Shown: positions 44,918 to 54,193, counted from the stretch's first letter. The stretch: 64,000 nt of DNA from Gramella sp. MT6 (GCF_019357415.1 NZ_CP048410.1:3622501-3686500), one strand, 5' to 3'. Program-made: numbers and translations. Notes: generated by a model from the sequence alone, not told the origin.

Positions 44918-46066
44918 TTAATTGCTCTTTTCCATGGCCTGTTTAAGATCCTCTAAAAGATCTTCAACTTCTTCGATTCCAACAGAAAACCTCAAAAGAT
45001 TATCTTTTATACCCTGCTTCGCTCTACCCTCTTCACTCAATAACCCATGAGAGGTCTTTGATGGTAGTAAAATAGTGCTCTCAACACCCGCAAGGCTCAT
45101 AGATGGTTTAATTAATTCCAGCGTCTTCATGAATTTCTGAACATCTAGGTCGTCATTCAGTTCAAAAGATAACATTCCACCAAAACCTTTCATCTGCTTT
45201 TTAGCAAGTTCGTGATCTGGATGCTCTTTTAATCCCGGATAATACACATTAGCAACCTCTGGTCTTGAATCTAAAAACTCCGCGAGTTTCTGGGCATTCT
45301 CATTCTGAGCTTTAACTCTTATCCCCATGGTTTTAATACTACGTTCCAGAAGCCAAACGGTATAATCACTAAGGCTTCCGCCAAAATTCTTAGCCATATG
45401 AAAGATCCTTTCAATATTCTCCTCTGAAGAAATTACAGTTCCGGCAAGAATATCGCTATGCCCACCCATATATTTGGTAGCCGAATGTATCACTACATCG
45501 ATGCCAAAATCTATAGGGTTCTGATTTACAGGTGATGCAAAGGTATTGTCTATCATACTAACCAGGTTATGCTCTTTGGCCAACTTGGCCACCGCTTCCA
45601 TATCGGTAAGTTTTAATAATGGGTTAGAAGGCGTTTCAATATAAATCACCTTTGTATTTTCCTTAATTTCAGCTTTAAGGGAATCTGCTTTGGAATCTTT
45701 AGCAAAACTGTATTCAATACCGAATTTATCAAACTCTTCTGTTGCCAGGTTACTGGTTCCACCGTAAAGTGAATCCTGAAACACCACATGATCTCCTGAG
45801 CTGAGGAAAGCCATTAAAGAAGTACTTACCGCTGCCATTCCGCTTCCAAAGATCAGGGATGCTTCTCCATTTTCCAGCGCTGCCATTTTCTTGGCCAGTG
45901 CCACCTGGTTTGGAGTATTAAAATATCTTGGATATCGTTTGGTCTCAACATCTTCAAAAGCATAAGAGGTAGACATATATAAAGGCGACACCGCGCCCTT
46001 AAATTCTTTGTCTTCCAATTCTCCTACATGTGTGCAAATGGTGTTGATACCTTTAGAATTATTCAT
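44918..46066 (-). CDS. Cys/Met-metabolism PLP enzyme (cystathionine synthase/lyase type)
   Basis: 382 residues of the trans-sulfuration PLP family. The PLP Lys198 lies in HSATKYMGGHSD, with SGMAAVSTSLMAF and DSLYGGTSNL near the cofactor and YIETPSNPLL before the Asp. The family includes cystathionine gamma-synthase, gamma-lyase, beta-lyase and methionine gamma-lyase, which sequence alone does not separate well. It lies just upstream of bshB1, which would fit a role in cysteine supply, but this is inference. Confidence 0.9.
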   Translation of the reverse strand: MNNSKGINTICTHVGELEDKEFKGAVSPLYMSTSYAFEDVETKRYPRYFNTPNQVALAKKMAALENGEASLIFGSGMAAVSTSLMAFLSSGDHVVFQDSLYGGTSNLATEEFDKFGIEYSFAKDSKADSLKAEIKENTKVIYIETPSNPLLKLTDMEAVAKLAKEHNLVSMIDNTFASPVNQNPIDFGIDVVIHSATKYMGGHSDILAGTVISSEENIERIFHMAKNFGGSLSDYTVWLLERSIKTMGIRVKAQNENAQKLAEFLDSRPEVANVYYPGLKEHPDHELAKKQMKGFGGMLSFELNDDLDVQKFMKTLELIKPSMSLAGVESTILLPSKTSHGLLSEEGRAKQGIKDNLLRFSVGIEEVEDLLEDLKQAMEKSN

Positions 46067-46244
46067 AGATTATCTTTAAAAAAATTGAGCCCTAATGTAC
46101 TAAGAATTCTGCTAAAGTCATTTTTGAAATATCCTTCCGAAAATAGAAATAAGACAGAAGTTAATTAAAGTTAAACCTTAGCCTTCGCCTCAGGTGTTGC
46201 TTTCAAATTTGAGTAACTTTCGATCTAAATAAAAAATTGACGAA

Positions 46245-47291
46245 ATGAAGAATGTAAATGCATATGCGGCGAAATCTAACGATGCCGATCTGGAACCATT
46301 TGATATAGAAAGAAGAGAAATATTAGCAGATGATGTAAAGATCGAAATAGATTACTGTGGAGTTTGCCATAGTGATATTCACCAGGTTAGAAATGACTGG
46401 GGAAATAGCAAATATCCTGTTGTACCAGGTCACGAGATCATTGGCCATGTTACTGAAGTTGGTAAGGATGTGAAAAACTATAAGGTTGGAGATCTTGTAG
46501 GTGTGGGGTGTATGGTAGATTCCTGCCAGGAGTGCCAGTCATGTAAGGATGATCTTGAGCAATATTGTGAAAATGGAATGACGGCTACCTATAACGGTAA
46601 GGATAAACATCTTGGAGGTCATACTTTTGGGGGGTATTCTGAAATGATCGTGGTCAAGGAAAAGTTTGTACTTAAAGTTCCTGAAAATCTCGATACCAAA
46701 GCAGTGGCGCCTTTACTTTGCGCGGGAATTACTACCTGGTCTCCTCTAAGACAGTGGAATGTAAAAGAAGGAGATAAAGTAGGTGTTGTAGGTCTTGGTG
46801 GTTTAGGACATATGGGAGTGAAATTTGCAAGTGCGCTTGGAGCCCACACGGTAATGATCACCACTTCGCCAGGAAAAGCAGAAGATGCTAAAAGATTAGG
46901 TGCAGATGAAGTTCTGATCTCCAAGGACGAAGATGAGATGAAGAAGCACCAGGGAACTTTCGATTTTATACTGAATACAGTTCCGGTTGGACACGATACA
47001 AACCCTTATGTAGGATTATTAAAACGTGATGCTACCATGACCCTGGTAGGAGCCATTGATGAAGTTGATATTCACGGAGGAGGATTGATCATGGGCAGAA
47101 AAAGACTTGCCGGTTCATTGATAGGTGGAATTAAAGAAACTCAGGAAATGCTTGATTTCTGTGGGGAACATGATATAGTTTCAGATATTGAAATGATCGA
47201 TATACAGAACATTAATGATGCCTACGAAAGAGTTGTTAATTCTGATGTGAAATACAGGTTTGTGATCGATATGAAATCATTAAAGAAGTAA
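46245..47291 (+). CDS. Zinc-dependent alcohol dehydrogenase (CAD/YahK type)
   Basis: 348 residues of the medium-chain dehydrogenase family. The catalytic zinc site uses Cys38 in DYCGVCHSD and GHE (62-64); the structural zinc site has Cys94, Cys97, Cys100 and Cys108. The cofactor loop is GLGGLGHMG, and the preference is probably NADP by family. CAD-type enzymes reduce aldehydes of broad range. It is followed after 1 bp by the PH-domain gene. Confidence 0.93.
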   Translation: MKNVNAYAAKSNDADLEPFDIERREILADDVKIEIDYCGVCHSDIHQVRNDWGNSKYPVVPGHEIIGHVTEVGKDVKNYKVGDLVGVGCMVDSCQECQSCKDDLEQYCENGMTATYNGKDKHLGGHTFGGYSEMIVVKEKFVLKVPENLDTKAVAPLLCAGITTWSPLRQWNVKEGDKVGVVGLGGLGHMGVKFASALGAHTVMITTSPGKAEDAKRLGADEVLISKDEDEMKKHQGTFDFILNTVPVGHDTNPYVGLLKRDATMTLVGAIDEVDIHGGGLIMGRKRLAGSLIGGIKETQEMLDFCGEHDIVSDIEMIDIQNINDAYERVVNSDVKYRFVIDMKSLKK

Positions 47292-47292
47292 T

Positions 47293-47670
47293 ATGAGTAT
47301 ACTTTCATCCCTTTTAGGAAACGCCGGAGCTATAGAGAAAGAAAAGCTTCAGGAGAAATATGGAAAACTACTCATTCCTTCTGAAGAGATCGAAGCCGGA
47401 TTCAAGATCATTCGCGATACTTTTATTTTTACCAATAAACGCCTTATCCTTGTGGATGTTCAAGGCATTACCGGAAGCAAGATCGAATATTTTTCGGTTC
47501 TATATAAAAGTATAACGCGGTTTAGTGTTGAAACGGCCGGAAGTTTTGATCTGGATGCAGAATTGAAGATCTGGATCTCTGGAGAGCAAACTCCATCTAT
47601 TTCCAAGCGTTTTAATAAGAAAGTAGATATTTATGAAGTTCAGAAAATATTAGCTGAATATACGCTGTAA
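47293..47670 (+). CDS. Bacterial PH-domain protein
   Basis: 125 residues of the bacterial PH-like (bPH_1) type: short N-terminal helix, then strands such as GFKIIRDTFIFTNKRLILVD and KIEYFSVLYKSITRFSVE, and a C-terminal helix VDIYEVQKILAEYTL. No signal peptide or membrane segment. The function is unknown. It follows the alcohol dehydrogenase gene by 1 bp, so the two are one transcript, ended by the hairpin at 47733. Confidence 0.85.
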   Translation: MSILSSLLGNAGAIEKEKLQEKYGKLLIPSEEIEAGFKIIRDTFIFTNKRLILVDVQGITGSKIEYFSVLYKSITRFSVETAGSFDLDAELKIWISGEQTPSISKRFNKKVDIYEVQKILAEYTL

Positions 47671-47732
47671 GTAAATCCTGAAACAGGTTCAGCATCTGAT
47701 ATTTAATCAGATTTTCTCAGGAACTATTATTA

Positions 47733-47767
47733 AAAGCCACGTATTCTTTAAATAAATACGTGGCTTT
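47733..47767 (+). terminator. Terminator after the ADH-PH genes
   Basis: A 13-bp stem (aaagccacgtatt at 47733-47745 with aatacgtggcttt at 47755-47767) and a 9-base loop. The following bases are T-rich but broken by CC, so termination strength is uncertain. Confidence 0.75.
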
Positions 47768-47815
47768 CCTTATTCAAAGATATCGCAGCGATCACCTTAT
47801 TCTGATCTGAGTTTA

Positions 47816-47823
47816 TATCTTTG
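47816..47823 (+). promoter_or_regulatory. -7 box of the hutI-hutG genes
   Basis: TATCTTTG, a perfect TAnnTTTG element, ends 37 bp before the hutI ATG at 47861. The -33 position has TTA rather than TTG. Confidence 0.5.
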
Positions 47824-47860
47824 TTTTTTAGCATTTGTTGAACGATCAATCCAAAAATAT

Positions 47861-49096
47861 ATGAGCTTACTTCTAACCAATATCAAGGAATTACTTCAGG
47901 TTAGGGAACAAAATATCCTTAAAGTCTCCGGAAGCGAAATGAAGGAACTTCCAACCATAAAAAACGCATGGCTATATATAGAAAATGACGAAATAGCCGA
48001 TTATGGTTCGATGGAAAGTATTCCTGAGATAAAAGCAGATGAAAAAATAGATGTTAGCGGAAAGATAGTAATGCCTACCTGGTGCGATTCACATACGCAT
48101 ATAGTTTATGCTGGAAACCGTGAACTGGAATTTGCAGATCGTATCAACGGCTTAAGCTATGAAGAGATCGCCAATCGCGGAGGTGGAATTCTTAACAGCG
48201 CAAAAACACTTCAGGAAACTCCCGAAGATGAAGTTTATGAGCAGTCGGCAAAACGTCTCGAAGAAGTCATGAAACTAGGGACCGGAGCAGTTGAAATAAA
48301 ATCTGGTTATGGTCTTACCGAAGAAGCAGAACTTAAAATGCTCAGGGTGATCAAAAAACTAAAAGAGAATTATGATCTGCCCGTAAAATCCACTTTTTTA
48401 GGAGCGCATGCGATTCCGAAAGATTATAAAAATGATCCGGATGCCTATATGGATCTTGTAATTAATGAGATCCTGCCCAAGGTAACTGAACAGAAGCTGG
48501 CAGAATACATCGATATTTTTTGTGAGAAAGGATATTTTACTTTGGAAGACACCCATAGACTATTGAGTGCTGCCGAAAAATTCGGATTAAAACCAAAGAT
48601 CCATGTGAACCAGTTCAACGCGATTGGTGGTGTGAAAGCGGGAGTTGATCACAATGCACTGAGTGTAGACCATTTAGAGGTAATGAATGATGAGGATATA
48701 GAAGTTTTGAAAGGCTCCAACACCATGCCGGTGGCTCTTCCCTCCTGCTCCCTGTTCTTGAGTATCCCTTATACTCCGGCCAGAAGAATTCTGGATGCCG
48801 ATCTGCCCCTGGCGCTGGCTACAGATTTTAATCCGGGTAGTACCCCAAGCGGAAATATGAATTTGGTGGTAAGCCTGGCATGTATCAAGATGAAAATGAC
48901 GCCTGAAGAGGCAATTAATGCTGCAACCATTAATGGTGCTTACGCCATGGAGTTAAGCGAAACACACGGGAGTATTACCAAAGGAAAAAAGGCTAATTTC
49001 ATCATTACTAAAGAAATCCCCTCTTATACTTTCCTGCCTTATGCTTTTGGATCCAACTCTATAGAATCTGTGTACATCAATGGTAATATGATCTAA
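47861..49096 (+). CDS. hutI: Imidazolonepropionase
   Basis: 411 residues. HutI opens the imidazolone ring to give N-formimino-glutamate in histidine breakdown. The metal site is DSHTH (76-80) after MPTW, followed by IVYAGNRELEFADRINGLSY and RGGGILNS, which are characteristic. Later HVNQFNAIGG and a conserved TDFNPGS segment are present. hutG follows after 1 bp. Histidase and urocanase genes are not in the window. Confidence 0.95.
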   Translation: MSLLLTNIKELLQVREQNILKVSGSEMKELPTIKNAWLYIENDEIADYGSMESIPEIKADEKIDVSGKIVMPTWCDSHTHIVYAGNRELEFADRINGLSYEEIANRGGGILNSAKTLQETPEDEVYEQSAKRLEEVMKLGTGAVEIKSGYGLTEEAELKMLRVIKKLKENYDLPVKSTFLGAHAIPKDYKNDPDAYMDLVINEILPKVTEQKLAEYIDIFCEKGYFTLEDTHRLLSAAEKFGLKPKIHVNQFNAIGGVKAGVDHNALSVDHLEVMNDEDIEVLKGSNTMPVALPSCSLFLSIPYTPARRILDADLPLALATDFNPGSTPSGNMNLVVSLACIKMKMTPEEAINAATINGAYAMELSETHGSITKGKKANFIITKEIPSYTFLPYAFGSNSIESVYINGNMI

Positions 49097-49097
49097 A

Positions 49098-50090
49098 ATG
49101 ACTGGATTAAAATTCTATAAAAGCTCGCACATTGATAAGCTAATTTCCAAAAGAAAAGGAGAGGAAAAATTTGGAGAAAAACTACAATTTGTTGCTAATC
49201 TCGAAGAATTAGAAACTCACAAAGCGAAATACGTTCTATTAGGAATTCCTGAAGATATTGGCGTTCGAGCAAATTTTGGCAAACCGGGAACTTCGAGAGC
49301 ATGGAAAACGGCTCTAAGCTCACTGGTTAATATTCAGGTAAACAGATTCAATGATCCCGAAAATTTAATTCTTCTGGGAGAGGTGGATTGTACCGAGCTT
49401 ATGAAAAAGGCTTCTTTTATAGATGAGTCAGATCCCAATTATCACGCAAAGCTTGGAGACCTCGTAAAACAAACAGATCAGCTGGTTTCTGAAATTATTG
49501 AAAAGATTGTTGCCACAGGAAAGACTCCAATTATCATAGGAGGTGGACATAATAACGCCTATGGGAACATCAAAGGTGCTGCAAAAGCCTTAAAAAAGCC
49601 TCTGAATGTTTTGAATATCGACGCGCATACAGACCTTAGACAGCTGGAACATAGGCACAGTGGAAATGGTTTCAGCTACGCCATCGAAGGTCAGTATTTG
49701 AACAAATATTCCGTTTTTGGGTTACATAAAAATTATACTCCTGAATATATTTTCAAAGGGATGGAGGCATCTCCAAACATGAATTTCAAATTACTGGAAG
49801 ATCTTTCGGAAGAACCGGGAAATAACTCTGGTGATTTCCAGCAAATGCTTCAAGGAATTAATAATTCTCCTTTTGGTTTTGAACTGGATTGCGATGCTCT
49901 TGCAGATTTTCCCAGTAGTGCGAAATCCCCATCAGGTTTTAGTGTAGACCAGGTGAGAAATTTTATAAGGCTGGTTTCAAAAGATGAGAACTGCTGCTAT
50001 TTCCATTTATGTGAAGCAGCTCCAGATGAAGACAATGCCGCACAGGTAGGAAAAGCGCTTTCATATTTTATATCAGATTTTATACGTTAA
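49098..50090 (+). CDS. hutG: Formimidoylglutamase (arginase/ureohydrolase family)
   Basis: 330 residues with the binuclear-manganese motifs of the arginase family: IIGGGHNNA (His151), NIDAHTDLR (Asp175, His177, Asp179) and ELDCDALADFP, which has the DxD pattern. Next to hutI the likely reaction is formiminoglutamate to glutamate and formamide; the family alone would not separate it from agmatinase. The gene ends only 3 bp from the convergent DUF1622 gene. Confidence 0.88.
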   Translation: MTGLKFYKSSHIDKLISKRKGEEKFGEKLQFVANLEELETHKAKYVLLGIPEDIGVRANFGKPGTSRAWKTALSSLVNIQVNRFNDPENLILLGEVDCTELMKKASFIDESDPNYHAKLGDLVKQTDQLVSEIIEKIVATGKTPIIIGGGHNNAYGNIKGAAKALKKPLNVLNIDAHTDLRQLEHRHSGNGFSYAIEGQYLNKYSVFGLHKNYTPEYIFKGMEASPNMNFKLLEDLSEEPGNNSGDFQQMLQGINNSPFGFELDCDALADFPSSAKSPSGFSVDQVRNFIRLVSKDENCCYFHLCEAAPDEDNAAQVGKALSYFISDFIR

Positions 50091-50093
50091 TGA

Positions 50094-50462
50094 TTATGAA
50101 TTCTGATCAAGCCTGTTTTCAGAAGATTTTCGCTGCCAGGGGAATCTGCCTTCAATTTCTAATTCTATAGACAGGCTTAGAAATGTTCTTATTATTACTA
50201 TAACCCCCAGGGTTAAGACTTTATCCATTGTAGGTTCGGTGACTACAGTTGCGATAATATCTGCGGCCACCAAGATCTCAAGGCCTAATAAGATACCCTT
50301 TCCTAATTCCTGTCGCAATAGCTTATAAGACCTTTTATTTCCATTTTGCCTCGAAAAGATAAATTTCCCAACAGAAAGAATAGTCCCTATTAGAATTGTT
50401 AGAACTCCTGCAACTTCAATTATTCTAGCGATATATTCAATATACAATGCTATGGTTTCCAT
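50094..50462 (-). CDS. DUF1622 membrane protein
   Basis: 122 residues with about three membrane segments (about 15-33, 60-80, 83-100) and the family segment LLRQELGKGILLGLEILVAADI (quoted in part: RQELGKGILLGLEIL). DUF1622 is uncharacterised. It lies 3 bp downstream of the trehalase gene on the same strand, so it is likely co-transcribed. The C-terminus (FPWQRKSSENRLDQNS) is polar. Confidence 0.83.
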   Translation of the reverse strand: METIALYIEYIARIIEVAGVLTILIGTILSVGKFIFSRQNGNKRSYKLLRQELGKGILLGLEILVAADIIATVVTEPTMDKVLTLGVIVIIRTFLSLSIELEIEGRFPWQRKSSENRLDQNS

Positions 50463-50465
50463 AAA

Positions 50466-52091
50466 TTAATTTTCTGAAGATAGTTTTTGATAAACACCAT
50501 TCGTCCATCCAAATCCATCCTGTGTAGGATATTCTCCTCCTCCACTTTTTTTAGAAAGATCTTCAACATTATATTTTTCAAGCATTTTATAGGTGTCCTG
50601 GTAAACCTTGCGATTTAGATCCAGCCATCTTGAACTAATTTCTCCTGCCAATTCGGTAAAACCATAATTCTCGAGACCTTTAATAGTTAACCACTGCAAA
50701 GGAGCCCAACCATTGGGTGCATCCCATTGTTCCCCGGTATTATAAGGGGAAGTTACCACTCCACCTGGCTTCAAAAAGACTTCATTAATTTTCTTTCTAA
50801 CCTCATTAGCCTGAGGGTCTGTAGCTATTTCAAAAAATAATGGATAGACACCGGCAAGGGATAATCGCCCGGTTTGCTCATTTCTTTTAAAGTTATAATC
50901 CATAAAAAAACCTTCAGTTTCGCTCCAGCAATATTTGAGTATCGCTTTTTTTCTATTCTCAGCTTTAAGTCTATACTCTTCAGAAGCCTCTTTATCGTCG
51001 TTAATTTCATAAGTTTCAGCAATGGTCATTTCCAGGTTATAGAGTAATGAATTTAGATCTACAGGAATAATATCTGTGGTATGTATGGTGGAAAGATCAA
51101 ATTCTCCCTCTGCATTTCTATTCAGCCATCTGCTTGAAAAATCCCATCCAGATTCTGCTCCCGCACGTAAATTTCTGTAGATCTCTTCTTTGGAAAGCTC
51201 CGGATTTTTAGAAACCGTAATTTTAGCAGTCTCAATATCTTCCCTGTAACTTTCAGGTCTGGGTGTATCATTATCATCCCAATAACGGTTGAGCACTTCT
51301 CCATCCTGCATTTTCACCACTCTACGGACGGCGTTTTCCTGGTCAAGTTTTTGAATTCCATTCATCCAGAAATTATACTCCTTTTCCAACTCTGGCAAAT
51401 ATGTCTTAAGAACCTTCTCCCCTTTTGCCTCCGCCAGAATTTTTACCATCATGGCAAAAAATGGCGGTTGTGATCTTCCTAGATAATAGGTACGATTGCC
51501 GTTGGGAATAAAACCATATTCATCTATGAGATAGGCAAAGTTATCTACCATATTTTCGATAGTTTCTACTTCGCCATCTTCTAAAAGACCGAGCATCGTG
51601 AAATAACTATCCCAATAATAGATCTCCCGAAATCTTCCTCCGGGAACTATGTATGGATTGGGAAGCGGAATTAATGTACCCGAAATACTATCATCTTTTT
51701 TACGCTTTAACGAAGCCCAAAGTTTGGTGATATGCTGATTGATTGAAGATGAATCGGCTTCAAAAGCAAGTTGATCTCCAGGAACTTCAAAATGTTGTTC
51801 CACAAATTCGGAGATTGCCGTATTCGTTGTATCATCAAGCATGTTATAACGTTGCCTGATAAGGCCTACATTATACTGTGGAATTGCATCTACAAAGGTT
51901 TTACTATCCTCAAAGATCTCACCCTTCTGCACATCATAAAACAAATCACCGTATAGGTCTACCGGTGGAAGAATTTCGATCTTCTCCTCCAGTTTTTCAA
52001 TTTCCTGTTCAGGATCCGGACCGATTTTGCAGGAAAGAAAAAACAGAATAATAAGCAGGTAACTTAATTTATAAGGAATGTCAATTTTCAT
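50466..52091 (-). CDS. treA: Exported trehalase lipoprotein (GH37)
   Basis: 541 residues with a lipobox (IILFFLSC, Cys21), so it acts outside the cytoplasm. GH37 trehalases split trehalose to two glucoses. The two family signatures are seen: PGGRFREIYYWDSY (150-163) and QWDAPNGWAP (around 453-463), with the general-acid region DFSSRW about the middle. No transporter or regulator genes are adjacent. DUF1622 follows. The symbol refers to the periplasmic form and is by analogy. Confidence 0.92.
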   Translation of the reverse strand: MKIDIPYKLSYLLIILFFLSCKIGPDPEQEIEKLEEKIEILPPVDLYGDLFYDVQKGEIFEDSKTFVDAIPQYNVGLIRQRYNMLDDTTNTAISEFVEQHFEVPGDQLAFEADSSSINQHITKLWASLKRKKDDSISGTLIPLPNPYIVPGGRFREIYYWDSYFTMLGLLEDGEVETIENMVDNFAYLIDEYGFIPNGNRTYYLGRSQPPFFAMMVKILAEAKGEKVLKTYLPELEKEYNFWMNGIQKLDQENAVRRVVKMQDGEVLNRYWDDNDTPRPESYREDIETAKITVSKNPELSKEEIYRNLRAGAESGWDFSSRWLNRNAEGEFDLSTIHTTDIIPVDLNSLLYNLEMTIAETYEINDDKEASEEYRLKAENRKKAILKYCWSETEGFFMDYNFKRNEQTGRLSLAGVYPLFFEIATDPQANEVRKKINEVFLKPGGVVTSPYNTGEQWDAPNGWAPLQWLTIKGLENYGFTELAGEISSRWLDLNRKVYQDTYKMLEKYNVEDLSKKSGGGEYPTQDGFGWTNGVYQKLSSEN

Positions 52092-52196
52092 GATGGTCGA
52101 TTTAACTGAAATATAAATATAATGGAAATAGAATAAGCCTCCAGAACACTACAATCAGCATTTAATAATTAATTTTACCATTAAAATTTTAAATAA

Positions 52197-52655
52197 ATGC
52201 AGATAGTATCCTGGAAACCTGAATATTCAAAGGAGTTTAAAGAAATGAATGTTTACTGGCTGGAAGAATTCTTCTGGGTTGAGCCACATGATGAAGACGT
52301 CCTTGGTGATCCTGAAAAATATATTATAGAACCGGGTGGGAATATCTTTTTCATTAAAGATAATGACAAGGTCATTGGCTGTGTAGCACTTATGAAGATT
52401 GAAAACAAAATTTTCGAACTCACGAAAATGGCTGTTAAACCGGAATATCGGGGAAAGAAAATAGGTCAGGAATTAATGAAATATACCCTGAATTTTGCCA
52501 GGGAGAAAGAATGGAATAAACTAATTATTTACTCCAACAGAAAACTTGAAAATGCCATACATCTTTATAAAAAGTATGGATTTAATGAAATTCCAATTGA
52601 GAAGAACAATCCTTATTCCAGGGGTGATATTAAAATGGAACTAAACCTATCATAA
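52197..52655 (+). CDS. GNAT-family N-acetyltransferase
   Basis: 152 residues of the GNAT fold. The acetyl-CoA pyrophosphate loop is VKPEYRGKKIGQELM (80-94), preceded by the strand FELTKMAV. The N-terminus has an aromatic segment (VYWLEEFFWVEPHDE) that probably forms the acceptor site. The acceptor is unknown. Single gene, divergent from trehalase, followed by the MBL-fold gene. Confidence 0.9.
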   Translation: MQIVSWKPEYSKEFKEMNVYWLEEFFWVEPHDEDVLGDPEKYIIEPGGNIFFIKDNDKVIGCVALMKIENKIFELTKMAVKPEYRGKKIGQELMKYTLNFAREKEWNKLIIYSNRKLENAIHLYKKYGFNEIPIEKNNPYSRGDIKMELNLS

Positions 52656-52716
52656 AACTTTATTAATTAGGCGAATACTCGTTTCAACCTTTTTTACATT
52701 TAGGAAAAAGCGAATT

Positions 52717-53517
52717 ATGAGAAAAATAGTTACCCTAATTGCTGTTGGAATTATTCTAACATCATGTAAAAATGAAACTAAATCTCAAGAGGAAGAAGTC
52801 AGCACAGATATTGCACAAAACGATGCACGATCAGAAATGCAGGCAGATTCTTCTAATATTGAGATCACCCCTATTTCCCACGCCACAGCGGTTTTTAATT
52901 GGGGGGACGCTGTTTTCTATACAGATCCAGTAGGAGGTGCTGAAGCATTCGAAGGAATGCCTGAGCCAGACTTTATCCTTATCACAGATATCCATGGAGA
53001 TCACATGAACGCTGAAACGATCATGGCTTTGGAACTAGGAGATACGAAGATCATAGTTCCGAAATCGGTTCAGGAAAAATTACCTGAAGACCTGCAGTCT
53101 AATCTTATTGTTATGAACAATGGTGAGATTTTAGAGCATAACGGTTTTAGCATAAAAGCGATTCCAATGTATAATCTTCCTCAAACAAAAGATGCCATGC
53201 ATGTGAAAGGCCGGGGAAATGGTTATGTACTAGAAAAGGATGGGGAACGCCTTTATATTTCTGGCGATACTGAAGATATTCCTGAAATGAGAGATCTAAA
53301 AGATATAGATGTAGCTCTTGTTTCTATGAACTTACCTTACACCATGCCGGTAGACCAGGCCGCAGATGGTGTACTTGCTTTTCAGCCTAAGAAAGTAATT
53401 CCATATCATTATCGTGGAAAGGATGGGTATTCTGATATTGATAAATTCAAGGAATTAGTTAATAAAGGAAATTCAAATATAGAAGTTGAGTTTTTGGAAT
53501 GGTATCCTCAGAAATAA
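52717..53517 (+). CDS. MBL-fold metallohydrolase lipoprotein (UlaG-like)
   Basis: 266 residues with a lipobox (ILTSC, Cys17). The metallo-beta-lactamase fold is shown by ITPISHATAVFNWG, the metal motif TDIHGDHM (90-97; His93, Asp95, His96), ISGDTEDIPEM and PYHYRGK. The order resembles UlaG-type hydrolases. It is probably exported; the substrate is unknown. A 299-bp gap without coding sequence follows. Confidence 0.88.
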   Translation: MRKIVTLIAVGIILTSCKNETKSQEEEVSTDIAQNDARSEMQADSSNIEITPISHATAVFNWGDAVFYTDPVGGAEAFEGMPEPDFILITDIHGDHMNAETIMALELGDTKIIVPKSVQEKLPEDLQSNLIVMNNGEILEHNGFSIKAIPMYNLPQTKDAMHVKGRGNGYVLEKDGERLYISGDTEDIPEMRDLKDIDVALVSMNLPYTMPVDQAADGVLAFQPKKVIPYHYRGKDGYSDIDKFKELVNKGNSNIEVEFLEWYPQK

Positions 53518-53816
53518 AAAAGCCATCTCCTTAATACTTTTGCGAAGGTTGATTATGTAAAATTCTATTTTGGCTAATTCAAATTTAACAGTATTTCAAC
53601 GCAAATGACGTTTAGGAGATGACTTGGAATATTTTGATAAACTATATCAAAGTGACTGATTATCAATTTAAATTTAACAAAATTTATTCAATGTAATCTA
53701 TTAATTATCAGATTGTTTTAAAATATTCCAATTTTAATTTTATTGAATTCTGATTTCCCTTCATTGATGGACGATATGATTCAGTTTAGGTTTTTTGATT
53801 GATGAATGTCCCCCTA
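53518..53816. other. AT-rich noncoding gap with inverted repeats
   Basis: No gene is seen. A perfect TAnnTTTG element (TACTTTTG) is at 53535-53542. Two inverted repeats are nested end to end: 53520-53534 with 53611-53625 (13 of 15 paired) and 53624-53635 with 53720-53731 (12 of 12, arm ttggaatatttt). A direct repeat ATTATCA also occurs. Confidence 0.5.
53624..53731. repeat. Inverted repeat in the intergenic gap
   Basis: Perfect 12-base arms (ttggaatatttt at 53624-53635; aaaatattccaa at 53720-53731) with an 84-base AT-rich loop. It has no flanking target duplication that I can see, so no mobile-element claim is made. Confidence 0.6.
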
Positions 53817-54041
53817 TTAAGTATGACAGCAAACTGCAGTCTGGATCATACAGCTTTTAACCCGGTATGAATTTTCCTGTGGAAAATTATTCACTTTATA
53901 TTTAAAGAACTGTTCCACATGCTCCAATTTAGTATCTGTTGAAAGAGCGGCATAATCAATCCTCACTTCAGGAGTTGTGTTAACTTTTGCTGCGATGGCA
54001 ACAAGGATGATTGCGAAGAGAAAAAACTGGACCTTTTTCAT
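53817..54041 (-). CDS. Small exported peptide with Cys-rich C-terminus
   Basis: 74 residues, no family recognised. It starts with a signal-like segment (KKVQFFLFAIILVAIAAKV) and ends with KSCMIQTAVCCHT, three Cys within nine residues. The middle (TKLEHVEQFFKYKVNN) is hydrophilic and helical. It is a stand-alone ORF in the minus direction between the noncoding gap and the sucC terminator. No promoter box is obvious. It could be a small secreted peptide, or a spurious ORF; I consider it real by the signal peptide alone. Confidence 0.5.
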   Translation of the reverse strand: MKKVQFFLFAIILVAIAAKVNTTPEVRIDYAALSTDTKLEHVEQFFKYKVNNFPQENSYRVKSCMIQTAVCCHT

Positions 54042-54163
54042 AATATTAACTTAGTGGTTCTATTTAAAAGACGACTCTAGAATTTAATCGTTACAGTTTA
54101 TTTTAATTTTTAACATTTTGATATTGAACATAATATCAAATTTTCGATGATCTTCCAGGGATC

Positions 54164-54193
54164 AAAAAAAAAGCCCTGCGCAATGCGCAGGGC
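54164..54193 (-). terminator. Terminator of sucC
   Basis: A 9-bp GC-rich stem gccctgcgc (54173-54181) with gcgcagggc (54185-54193) and a 3-base loop, followed on the minus strand by nine T (54172-54164). It lies 25 bp after the sucC stop. Confidence 0.92.

Noticed and set aside
46067..46244. SAM riboswitch upstream of the PLP enzyme gene
   Set aside because: I found no recognisable SAM-II or other riboswitch core, and no clear hairpin-terminator arrangement before the start.
53624..53731. MITE or insertion-sequence remnant
   Set aside because: The arms are perfect, but no target duplication or transposase trace is seen; it stays an intergenic inverted repeat until a copy search is done.
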